This document shows, piece by piece, positions 5,720-12,947 of a DNA stretch of 17,795 bases. The stretch's first letter is position 1; the number at the start of each line of letters is the position of its first letter. This DNA is from JBBSJT01 sp041691015 (GTDB lineage Bacteria > Chlamydiota > Chlamydiia > Chlamydiales > Parachlamydiaceae). The translations under genes were made by a program, and so were the position numbers. The DNA is taken from contig JBEPVN010000045.1 of the NCBI GenBank assembly GCA_041691015.1, forward strand, positions 1-17,795, in the 5' to 3' direction. The notes below the pieces were generated by a model. That model searched no databases and was not told where the DNA came from. It worked only from the letters and a program-made list of their open reading frames with translations.

Positions 5720-8198
5720 TTTTTGTAATTTCTTTTTCGAATGCAATGCTATAAACCTCGTCGTAATGTTCAACAAAATGAACGGTTAAACCTTTTTTAA
5801 TATATTCTGGCAATTCATCATAATCGCGAATATTATCTTTTGGAAAAATTAATGTTTTAAGTCCGGATCTTCTGGAAGCTACTAGTTTTTCCTTAAGTCC
5901 TCCAATTGGTAGTACCCTTCCTGTTAATGTAAGCTCTCCTGTCATACCAAGATTATCTAAAACGGGAGCGTCCAGCATAAGGGAGAGTAGGGCAGTTACC
6001 ATTGTAATACCGGCAGATGGCCCATCTTTTGGAGTAGCACCTTCTGGTATATGCATGTGGACTTGTGATTTTTCAAAAAATGTATGATCGGGAGCATATT
6101 TATGTAACGCGCTATGCAAATAGCTCCAAGCAATCTCAGAGGATTCCTTCATGACGTTACCTGCTTGTCCAGTTAACTTCATTTCAGTTTTTTCTCCTAC
6201 CACTTTGATAGCTTCGATATATAACGTAGCGCCCCCAAGGGATGTCCAGGCAAGCCCCATGCAAACTCCGACAGGGGTTCTTTCGTAGAATCTATCGCTT
6301 GTAAAGTGAGGCTTTCCGAGGTAGTCAATGAGATTTGAGGGCGTGATATAAATCTTTATATTTTTGTGTACTTCTTCAGATTCTTTTTTTTGTAGCAGTT
6401 TTGCTTCTTGTTCGCGTACAGTCTTTAAAGTTACTTTTCTTAAAATTTTCTTTATTTCATTTTCAAGGCTTCTAACGCCGGACTCTCTTGCATAGCCGTT
6501 TATGATTGCTTTAAGAGCTTCTTTACTAAATTCTATTTCGGATGCTTTTAAACCTACAGATTTTCTGTTGCGCGGTATGAGGTATTTTTTGGCAATTTCA
6601 ATTTTTTCCTGCAAAATATAGCCCGAAAGTCGCATGATATCCATACGGTCTTTTAATGGTTCCGGAATTGTATCAAGCACGTTTGCTGTAACAATAAATA
6701 GAATATTTGATAAATCGCAGCGTACATCCAGGTAATGGTCTAAAAATTCTCGATTTTGCTCCGGATCGAGCACTTCTAAAAGAGCAGAAGCTGGGTCTCC
6801 TTGATAACTTGAACCCATTTTATCGACTTCATCCAACATGATGACAGGATTCATTGTCCCGCAAATTTTAAGGGCTTGGATAAGTTTTCCAGGCATTGCC
6901 CCTATGTATGTTCTTCTATGACCTTTTATTTCTGCCTCATCGCGCATACCGCCGACTGAAAAGCGATAAAACTTGCGGTTCAAGGCTCTTGCAATACTTT
7001 TTCCGATACTTGTTTTACCGACTCCGGGAGGTCCTACAAGGCACATAATTCCGCCTTTAACGCTCCCTGATAATCTGCCGACACTGATGAATTCCAAGAT
7101 ACTTTGTTTTGTGTCTTCCAAACCGTAATGATCATGCTCTAAGATTTTTTCAGCTTCTTTAATACTGTTTGCTTCCTTGCTATAGATGCCCCAAGGAATT
7201 GTTGTCAGCCATTCCAAGTAACCGCGGCAAATGCTATATTCTGCAGATTGAACTTCGAGACTGCTTAATTTGTCCATTTCATCTTGGATCACTTTTAAAA
7301 CATCATCCGGCACATTTCTTTCTTTAAGCCGTGTCTCAAATTTATCCCGGTCGATTGCCTTATCGTCTTTTTCTATGCCAAGTTCTCTTTTTATTGTTTT
7401 GAGCTGTTCTTTTAAGAAAAAATCTTTTTGGCTTTTATTTAATGTAGCATCAATTTTTTTGTTGATACCGTGCTGTAGAACGCTAAATTCAAGTTCTTTT
7501 TTTAAGAGACCCAAGGATTTATCCAAGCGCTTTTCGATGTCGAAAGTTTCTAAGATATCTTGCATTTCTTCTTTTGAGGCTGTTGTTAACGCAACAGCAA
7601 AGTCGGCAAGTTTTCCAGGTTCTGTAAAGTCTGATTGGGCAAGAAATATTTGAAGTTCTTCTTTAAATAAGGGATTTAACTTTAAAATTTCTTTAATCGT
7701 AGAAATAATGCTGATGGCATAGGCTTTTAGCTCTATGGAAAGAACATGATTATCTTGGAAATATTTAACTTTTGCTTTGAGATTTGGAGTCTTTTGTACG
7801 GGTTTTTGGATTCTGATCCGTTTTTCCATGTTCATAATGACTTGCGCGCCGCCTTTTTCAAGCGGTGTGATGCGAAGAATCCTTGCTGCAACTCCGACTT
7901 CATATAGATCTTCAAAAGTGGCTTTATAGATATCCAAATTTTCTGATTTTGCCAAAACTAAACCGACGCACTTATGCGGAGTTCTTGATATCTGTTTTAA
8001 AACTTCTAAAAAAGGACCTTTTTCAACTACTATAGGAGCTGCCATCCCAGGAAAAAAGGGCCGGCGTAGAAGAGGGAACAGATAAATCTCATTCGGGAAT
8101 GAAAAATCCTTATTATTTTTTAAATCTCCAAAGTCATTTATTAGGGCGTCTTCGAACTCTTTATCATAGGACAGCTCATCATCTGAATCATCAAACAT
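5706..8198 (-). CDS. lon: ATP-dependent Lon protease
   Basis: Lon is a cytoplasmic homo-hexameric AAA+ serine protease that degrades misfolded and regulatory proteins. The 830-residue product has a short acidic N-terminal extension (1-35), the LON substrate-binding domain (from about 37, IYLFPLLRRPFFPGM), a coiled-coil region (about 220-320), and the AAA+ module with Walker A GPPGVGKT (389-396), Walker B VIMLDEVD (452-459) and GDPASALLEVLDPEQ. The C-terminal protease domain has the nucleophile S728 in KDGPSAG and the dyad lysine K771 in GGLKEK, 43 residues on as in E. coli Lon. All catalytic elements are intact. It is the first gene of a five-gene operon. The upstream 135 bases contain a weak hairpin but no CIRCE-type heat-shock operator and no convincing sigma-70 promoter that I can point to. 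Confidence 0.98.
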   Translation of the reverse strand: MFDDSDDELSYDKEFEDALINDFGDLKNNKDFSFPNEIYLFPLLRRPFFPGMAAPIVVEKGPFLEVLKQISRTPHKCVGLVLAKSENLDIYKATFEDLYEVGVAARILRITPLEKGGAQVIMNMEKRIRIQKPVQKTPNLKAKVKYFQDNHVLSIELKAYAISIISTIKEILKLNPLFKEELQIFLAQSDFTEPGKLADFAVALTTASKEEMQDILETFDIEKRLDKSLGLLKKELEFSVLQHGINKKIDATLNKSQKDFFLKEQLKTIKRELGIEKDDKAIDRDKFETRLKERNVPDDVLKVIQDEMDKLSSLEVQSAEYSICRGYLEWLTTIPWGIYSKEANSIKEAEKILEHDHYGLEDTKQSILEFISVGRLSGSVKGGIMCLVGPPGVGKTSIGKSIARALNRKFYRFSVGGMRDEAEIKGHRRTYIGAMPGKLIQALKICGTMNPVIMLDEVDKMGSSYQGDPASALLEVLDPEQNREFLDHYLDVRCDLSNILFIVTANVLDTIPEPLKDRMDIMRLSGYILQEKIEIAKKYLIPRNRKSVGLKASEIEFSKEALKAIINGYARESGVRSLENEIKKILRKVTLKTVREQEAKLLQKKESEEVHKNIKIYITPSNLIDYLGKPHFTSDRFYERTPVGVCMGLAWTSLGGATLYIEAIKVVGEKTEMKLTGQAGNVMKESSEIAWSYLHSALHKYAPDHTFFEKSQVHMHIPEGATPKDGPSAGITMVTALLSLMLDAPVLDNLGMTGELTLTGRVLPIGGLKEKLVASRRSGLKTLIFPKDNIRDYDELPEYIKKGLTVHFVEHYDEVYSIAFEKEITKNVLD

Positions 8199-8253
8199 CT
8201 TACTATAATTACTCTTTTTAATTAATTTTTATGGTTTTGCGAGATATTGGTAT

Positions 8254-8275
8254 AAAAAAGCCAAGCTTTTTTTTT
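8254..8275. terminator. Weak A/T-rich hairpin between the yycJ-type gene and lon
   Basis: AAAAAAGC (8254-8261), loop CAA and GCTTTTTT (8265-8272) form a short 8-bp stem followed by extra Ts on the plus strand. On the minus strand the stem is also followed by its own U-run, so it could end transcription of the uppP-ftsK-yycJ unit before lon. It has only two G-C pairs, so confidence is limited. The rest of 8199-8333 is A/T-rich and shows nothing else I can support. Confidence 0.35.
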
Positions 8276-8333
8276 AATTACAACTCGCAGTTCTAGAACG
8301 AAATATTAACAGCATGGCGCTTAAAAATCCATT

Positions 8334-9107
8334 TTAAAAATGAATGGCTTTACTCACCATATGTTGGAGTGCAACAGAAATATCGAGTTCTTCGGTTTTT
8401 TCGTTTAAAATTTTTTTAACTATGTTTATAGCCATTTCCGGAGAATTGCATTCACTTGAAAGATGAGCCAAATGAACATGTTTTAAGCCGGGATGAAAAA
8501 CTTTGGACAAAAGCTCTCCGCATGAATTATTGGATAAATGACCGCTTCTACTCAAAACACGCTGTTTATAAATTTCAGGACGAGAGCAAGCGCGAACCCA
8601 ATCGGGCTCATGATTTGCTTCAAGGTAGAGGTAATCGCAATTTTTTAAATGATTTTCGACAAGCGAACTTGCAAATCCAAGATCTGTGCAAAACCCAAGT
8701 TTTAAACTCTTAAATTTGATTGTGAAAGCCACAGGATCGCTTGTGTCGTGTGAAATACTAAAAGGGTGAATCTCCAAATCTCTAAATTCAAATGTTTCAC
8801 CGGTTGAAAAAATTTTGAATTTTGGACATTCATGGAAGTTTTCAGCAATGCCTTTTGCGGTTTCATTATTTGCAAAAACAGGAATTCCCATTTTTAGCGC
8901 CATTACGCGAAGACCTGCGATATGATCGGAATGCTCGTGTGTAATCAAAATCGCATCCAGATCTTCTATGTTGACATCGATGCTTTTAAGCTTTTCTTTT
9001 GTAGCCTTAGCGCTAAGACCGGCATCGATTAAAATTTTAGTGTCGTCTGTTCCAAAAAAAATACTATTTCCTTTTGAGCCTGATGCAAGCGGACAAAATC
9101 CTTTCAT
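8334..9107 (-). CDS. yycJ: YycJ/WalJ-type metallo-beta-lactamase-fold hydrolase
   Basis: A 257-residue MBL-fold protein. The N-terminus FCPLASGSKGNSI is the hallmark of the YycJ/WalJ family. The metal motif THEHSDH gives H57, H59, D61 and H62; further conserved elements are HDTSDPVAF, CTDLG, EANHE and HLAHLSSECN. Related Gram-positive proteins are 5' exonucleases or cell-wall-related regulators; in Chlamydia the homologue sits next to ftsK as here. The biochemical role in this lineage is not established, but nuclease activity is plausible. I chose the ATG at 9105-9107 because it overlaps the preceding gene's stop as ATGA (9104-9107), a classic coupled arrangement. An in-frame GTG at 9120-9122 would add five residues. 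This is the last gene of the uppP-ftsK unit. Confidence 0.9.
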   Translation of the reverse strand: MKGFCPLASGSKGNSIFFGTDDTKILIDAGLSAKATKEKLKSIDVNIEDLDAILITHEHSDHIAGLRVMALKMGIPVFANNETAKGIAENFHECPKFKIFSTGETFEFRDLEIHPFSISHDTSDPVAFTIKFKSLKLGFCTDLGFASSLVENHLKNCDYLYLEANHEPDWVRACSRPEIYKQRVLSRSGHLSNNSCGELLSKVFHPGLKHVHLAHLSSECNSPEMAINIVKKILNEKTEELDISVALQHMVSKAIHF

Positions 9108-9361
9108 GATTTTGGTTCCCACTCAAGTTTTACCCAATATTTCTTTTCAGTCACGCTAATTCCTTTTTCGGTAAGAGTTAAAATATCTTGTTTATAGAGG
9201 CCCTGGCATTCACAAGAATTTAAACCATTTGCTATGCGGTTTTCAATGTGTTTTTCGCAAACATTTAAAAATTTTGGATTGCTTCCATCGGGAAGTTTTT
9301 TATAGAACTCCATTTCTTGGACTTGGGTTGCCATTTTAGAAGTTTCGCTATTAATTGTCAT
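9104..9361 (-). CDS. Small unknown protein between ftsK and yycJ
   Basis: An 85-residue product, not recognised. Support for it being real: a good Shine-Dalgarno (TAAGGATA on the minus strand, 9366-9373) a few bases from the ATG, a 24-base gap to ftsK, and an ATGA overlap with the yycJ-type gene that couples their translation. The protein is hydrophilic, with no signal peptide or membrane segment. It has three cysteines, C35, and C50 and C52 in a CEC, plus a Trp/Lys-rich C-terminus. The cysteines might bind a metal, but there are too few for a classic zinc ribbon in one chain. An ATG at codon 10 is an alternative start. Function is unknown; the neighbours hint at a link to division or DNA metabolism, which is only inference. 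Confidence 0.7.
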   Translation of the reverse strand: MTINSETSKMATQVQEMEFYKKLPDGSNPKFLNVCEKHIENRIANGLNSCECQGLYKQDILTLTEKGISVTEKKYWVKLEWEPKS

Positions 9362-9385
9362 GCTTTATCCTTATACTTGACTCGT

Positions 9386-11857
9386 TTACTCCTCTGCAAA
9401 GTCCACGCTTTCAACAGCTTCTGCAGATTGCCTTCCAAGGACTTTTCTTGCCTTGCTACCATCTGGCGCTGTGACAATGCCGCGGCTTTCCAACTGATCC
9501 ATCAAACTTGCAGCTCGAGCATATCCGATTTTAAGTTTGCGCTGTAAGAAGGTTGTGGAAGCGTTACCTGTGCTTAAGACAATTTCAACCGCATCAGAAT
9601 AGAGACTATCAGATGGTGCATCAGTATCTTCTTCAAATCCTGCTTCATTAATGGTACCGATTGCGTCAAAAGATTGGATCACGTAGTTTGGCGGCGCTTG
9701 CTCACAGATAAATTTGACCGTGGCATTGATGTCTTCATCGCGGATGAAAGCTCCTTGAGCTCGTACAAGATGAGAGGCTCCAGGCGGCAAAAAGAGCATA
9801 TCGCCATTACCAAGAAGGGATTCTGCACCTATTTCATCCAATACAATTTGGCTGTTGACGCGGCTTGCCACTTTAAAGGATATGCGTGTCGGAAAGTTTG
9901 CTTTGATAAGTCCTGTGATCACTTCTCTTGAGGGTCTCTGCGTTGCCAAAATCAGGTGGATGCCGACAGCTCTTGCCATTTGGGCAATACGCGCAATAGG
10001 AGTTTCAATGTCGCTTGAGGCAACCATCATCAAATCTGCAAGCTCATCGATGATTGCGACAATGTAATGCATTTTAATGGGAACATCAATTCCAAGGCTC
10101 TTTTCAAACTCCGCATCGACTTTGCGCGAGTTGAAAGCTTCTATATTTCGGACGCCTAAGTTTTTTAGGATTTCATAACGTCTTTCCATTTCTTTGACCA
10201 AAAAGTTAAGAGCTGCGCATGCGCCCCTTGGCTCTGTGATGACAGGAGCTAACATATGAGGCAGTTTGGAATAAGCGGTGAGCTCAACTTTTTTAGGATC
10301 GACCATGATGAGCTTGATCTCATCTGGTTTTGCATTATGCACAATCGACATGACGATTGTATTGATACAGACAGATTTACCAGAACCAGTAGCTCCAGCA
10401 ATGATGCAATGCGGCATTTTGCTCAAATCGCTCATGACATAATCGCCATTTACAGCTTTGCCAAGAAGGACCGGAATATGGAATTTCTGCGTTCCTTGCT
10501 TATAGGCTGTCAGCATATCTTTAAAGGCTACTTCCTGCGGTTTTGCATTTGGAACTTCAATACCGACGGCAGCTTTTCCAGGAATTGGAGCGATGATCCG
10601 AATGGATTTAGCCTCCATATTGAGCGCAATATCATTCTCAAGAGTTTTGATTTTTTGAACTTTGACGCCAATTGATGGGTGAACTTCAAAGGATGTGATC
10701 GTAGGACCGCAATTGATTTGACCAACTTTTGCTTCAATGCCAAAACTTGACAATGTCTCTTCCAAGACTTCAGCCTGTTTTTTTAAATCGCTTTTTAGAG
10801 AACTTTGATCAATTTTTTTAGGCGTTGTCAAAAGAGATGAGGGGGGGAGTTCGTAATTTGTAAAATCGCCATTGTAAACAAGCTGCGATTGGATCGCAAT
10901 TTCGCGCTTTGTTTTTGGAGCAGCCGGTTTTTCGATTTCCTTCATCAAATCTTGGACTGCTTCTTTGATTACTTTTGGCTTTTGCGTTTCGTCTGGTTCT
11001 TTGGATTCTTTTTTAGAGAGAGACGGTCTCGTCTTTAAATTCATCTCAGGCTGTATTGCCAAAAGCTCTTGATTGTCCTTGTTTGGAATTTCAGCTCCAA
11101 GCTGGCTTTGCAAGCCGGGAATGCGGAGCTTGACATAACGCATAAAATCGCTTTCAACTTTCAAATCTACCTGGCTTGAATCTTTTGATTTTTCCGGTTG
11201 TTTATTTTCTCTAGTCTCAAAGGCAAAAGTCGGAATAGAGATGCTGTTTTTGATACGTTTTAAAAGTGAAAAAACAGGAAGCATTAAATCATAGGGTTTT
11301 ATGTCTGTTAAACTTAAAATACTCGCAATTAACGTGCAGGAGAAAATAATTGCCATACCTGCTGTGTTGAACATGCGATGCAAATTATAAAACGGTAAAT
11401 CCTGGTAGATATAGAAAAAAGGTGCGCCACCTAAGTGATAACGCAGGTTCAAACCCCATAATTTGTTGTAAAATGTATTTCCGATAAAATTGCCAAGCGA
11501 CGGAAATTGCACTTCAATAAGGCTTAAAAGTAGGCTGACTGAAAAAATAAGAACAGTCAGATAAACTGCTTTTGAGGCTAAATTCAAAATAGGATTTGAG
11601 GATAAGAGTTTAAAGCCTGCCCAAAGAATAAAACCTACAATAATATAACTGCTCAAACCAAACAATGCGTGAAAAAACCAACCTACGGCATGACCTGTAA
11701 GACCTAGCAAATTGTGAGATTCTTTAGAAAAACCGAAACTTAAAAGGCTTAATAGAAGCGTAAAACTAAGTGCCAGCATAAGCATCCCGAATGCTGCAGG
11801 AGAGCTTTTTATTGTGGGTCTGTTACTTGGTTTTTTTTTTGTTTTTTTCTTTGCCAT
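9386..11857 (-). CDS. ftsK: DNA translocase FtsK
   Basis: FtsK is a membrane-anchored hexameric DNA pump at the division septum; it aligns terminus regions and activates Xer recombination. The 823-residue product has a Lys-rich start (2-9), four predicted membrane segments (about 23-43, 66-88, 97-120 and 171-192), a linker of roughly 130 residues, and then the alpha/beta motor. The motor has Walker A GATGSGKS (488-495), MVDPKKVEL, Walker B IVAIIDELADL and LATQRPS. The C-terminal winged-helix gamma domain (about 755-815, LQRKLKIGYARAASLMDQLE) reads polar KOPS sites. It is complete, with a short linker compared with E. coli FtsK. The gap from uppP is nine bases, and AAAGAAG precedes the ATG. 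Chlamydiae lack FtsZ, so FtsK is one of their few classical divisome proteins. Confidence 0.97.
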   Translation of the reverse strand: MAKKKTKKKPSNRPTIKSSPAAFGMLMLALSFTLLLSLLSFGFSKESHNLLGLTGHAVGWFFHALFGLSSYIIVGFILWAGFKLLSSNPILNLASKAVYLTVLIFSVSLLLSLIEVQFPSLGNFIGNTFYNKLWGLNLRYHLGGAPFFYIYQDLPFYNLHRMFNTAGMAIIFSCTLIASILSLTDIKPYDLMLPVFSLLKRIKNSISIPTFAFETRENKQPEKSKDSSQVDLKVESDFMRYVKLRIPGLQSQLGAEIPNKDNQELLAIQPEMNLKTRPSLSKKESKEPDETQKPKVIKEAVQDLMKEIEKPAAPKTKREIAIQSQLVYNGDFTNYELPPSSLLTTPKKIDQSSLKSDLKKQAEVLEETLSSFGIEAKVGQINCGPTITSFEVHPSIGVKVQKIKTLENDIALNMEAKSIRIIAPIPGKAAVGIEVPNAKPQEVAFKDMLTAYKQGTQKFHIPVLLGKAVNGDYVMSDLSKMPHCIIAGATGSGKSVCINTIVMSIVHNAKPDEIKLIMVDPKKVELTAYSKLPHMLAPVITEPRGACAALNFLVKEMERRYEILKNLGVRNIEAFNSRKVDAEFEKSLGIDVPIKMHYIVAIIDELADLMMVASSDIETPIARIAQMARAVGIHLILATQRPSREVITGLIKANFPTRISFKVASRVNSQIVLDEIGAESLLGNGDMLFLPPGASHLVRAQGAFIRDEDINATVKFICEQAPPNYVIQSFDAIGTINEAGFEEDTDAPSDSLYSDAVEIVLSTGNASTTFLQRKLKIGYARAASLMDQLESRGIVTAPDGSKARKVLGRQSAEAVESVDFAEE

Positions 11858-11866
11858 AACTTCTTT

Positions 11867-12646
11867 TTAAATGTAAAGGGTGGTAAAAATGCCCAATATG
11901 AGGCAATACCACACAAAATACATGAATTTTTGTTTACTTGCCAACCTCTTCAATAAGGAAAGCGAAAAATAACCAAAAATAAAGGAAGTTAAAAGAGCGA
12001 TCACATAATTAGTTAAGGAAACGTTAGGTAGAGCGGATTCATTTTTTGTGATCAGTTGAATAAGTTCGATCACAGTTCCACCCAAAATCGCAGGGATTGC
12101 GAGTAAAAATGAAAAGCTGATAGCTTCCTCATGCGTCCATCCCAAAATTTTGGCAGCAGAAATTGTGGAGCCGCTTCTTGAAATCCCGGGTAGAATGGCA
12201 GCTGATTGAAAAAGTCCGATGACGAGTGGGTCGCTTAAGGTACGCTCAGTTAAAGGTTTTGTAATATGTAAATTTTGTAATTTAATGCCAAGATACAAAA
12301 TAGCGCTTGTCAGCATAAAGCAATACCCGAGATAGTGAGGGTCATTAAAGATTGCTTTGATCGGTTTGATGATTAAAAGAAGAGGAAACAAGGGGAGAGT
12401 TCCAAGGATCACTTGAATAAGTTTTTTTTTATCTGAAGTAAAGCTTTGTTTGATCTCTTTAAAGAACATGAGAAAAATCGCAAGAAGAGTACCTAAATGA
12501 CAAACCAAGTCGAAAATGATGTAGGAATGGAGATTTTCAAGTTTTAAAAAGTATTGGGCGAGTTTTAAGTGTCCGGATGAGCTAACGGGTAGAAATTCTG
12601 TAATGCCTTGGATAATCCCAAGTATGATCGCTTCAAATAGTGACAT
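11867..12646 (-). CDS. uppP: Undecaprenyl-diphosphatase UppP (BacA)
   Basis: UppP removes a phosphate from undecaprenyl diphosphate to recycle the lipid carrier for peptidoglycan and LPS glycans; it is a polytopic inner-membrane enzyme. From the ATG at 12644-12646 the product is 259 residues, close to the usual 265-275. Motif 1, GITEFLPVSSSGHL (14-27), carries the catalytic Glu and the Ser-Gly-His element. Motif 2, PGISRSGST (153-161), carries the phosphate-binding Arg. Hydrophobic segments fill the rest. The open frame extends upstream to 12718, but those extra codons lie inside tRNA-His and cannot be protein; MSLFEAIILG is the family's standard N-terminus. There is no strong Shine-Dalgarno. 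The start is only 32 bases downstream of the tRNA, so the two may share a transcript. ftsK follows by nine bases. Confidence 0.95.
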   Translation of the reverse strand: MSLFEAIILGIIQGITEFLPVSSSGHLKLAQYFLKLENLHSYIIFDLVCHLGTLLAIFLMFFKEIKQSFTSDKKKLIQVILGTLPLFPLLLIIKPIKAIFNDPHYLGYCFMLTSAILYLGIKLQNLHITKPLTERTLSDPLVIGLFQSAAILPGISRSGSTISAAKILGWTHEEAISFSFLLAIPAILGGTVIELIQLITKNESALPNVSLTNYVIALLTSFIFGYFSLSLLKRLASKQKFMYFVWYCLILGIFTTLYI

Positions 12647-12678
12647 TGGATGTACACTCGATATAAAGATAAAAGAAG

Positions 12679-12753
12679 GGCGATCGACGGGACTCGAACC
12701 CGCGACCCTCGGTACCACAAACCGATGCTCTAACCAACTGAGCTACGATCGCC
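12679..12753 (-). tRNA. tRNA-His (GTG anticodon)
   Basis: The minus strand folds into a full cloverleaf of 75 bases. Acceptor GCGATCG pairs with CGATCGC, the D arm is GCTC/GAGC, the anticodon stem is TCGGT/ACCGA with loop TTGTGGT (anticodon GTG), the variable loop is GGGTC, and the T arm is GCGGG/CCCGT with loop TTCGAGT. A genome-encoded extra G at position -1 (12753) pairs with C73 (12679), the identity element of tRNA-His. The 3' flank reads CTTC, so CCA is not encoded and must be added after processing. Confidence 0.97.
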
Positions 12754-12777
12754 ATATAGAGACTTATAAAGAGTATA

Positions 12778-12805
12778 ACTTTAATGATTTTTGAATTTAA
12801 GTCAA
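12778..12805 (-). promoter_or_regulatory. Putative promoter of tRNA-His and the uppP-ftsK unit
   Basis: On the minus strand, TTGACT (12800-12805, five of six to the -35 consensus) is followed after 16 bases by TAAAGT (12778-12783, four of six to the -10 consensus). A better -10-like TATACT is immediately downstream (12772-12777) but would leave a 22-base spacer. Transcription would start a few bases before the tRNA 5' end. This is pattern matching only. Confidence 0.4.
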
Positions 12806-12871
12806 GCATAAATCAATGTGTTTAACCCTAAGATACTTAATTACATGTTTTTATGTTAAAAGACTTTATAC

Positions 12872-12939
12872 CGAAGTGAACTGAATATTTGGGATTTTGG
12901 CTTTTCTCTTGCCAAAAACCAAATTTTGAATTCACTTCG
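12872..12939. terminator. Long interrupted hairpin downstream of comEC
   Basis: CGAAGTGAA (12872-12880) pairs perfectly with TTCACTTCG (12931-12939). After a six-base internal loop on each side, ATTTGG (12887-12892) pairs with CCAAAT (12919-12924). After a small bulge, TTTTGGC (12895-12901) pairs with GCCAAAA (12911-12917), with the apical loop at 12902-12910. It begins nine bases after the comEC stop and is followed on the minus strand by GTATAAAGTCTTTT, so it may terminate comEC transcription before tRNA-His. There is no clean U-tract directly after it, so another structured role is possible. The remaining bases of 12754-12947 show only the tRNA promoter. Confidence 0.55.
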
Positions 12940-12947
12940 CTATAAGG

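Noticed and set aside
5720..5776. Longer start for the nucleotidyltransferase at ATG 5774-5776
   Set aside because: It would add 19 residues coded inside the end of lon with no similarity to the family N-terminus; the ATG at 5719 gives a normal domain start and a short overlap.
8199..8333. Possible heat-shock operator (CIRCE) before lon
   Set aside because: The paired TTAGCACTC / GAGTGCTAA arms are not present; only an A/T-rich hairpin is seen.
12647..12718. Upstream extension of uppP to 12718 (24 extra codons)
   Set aside because: These codons overlap the T arm, variable loop and part of the anticodon arm of tRNA-His, and the family's N-terminus begins at the ATG at 12646.
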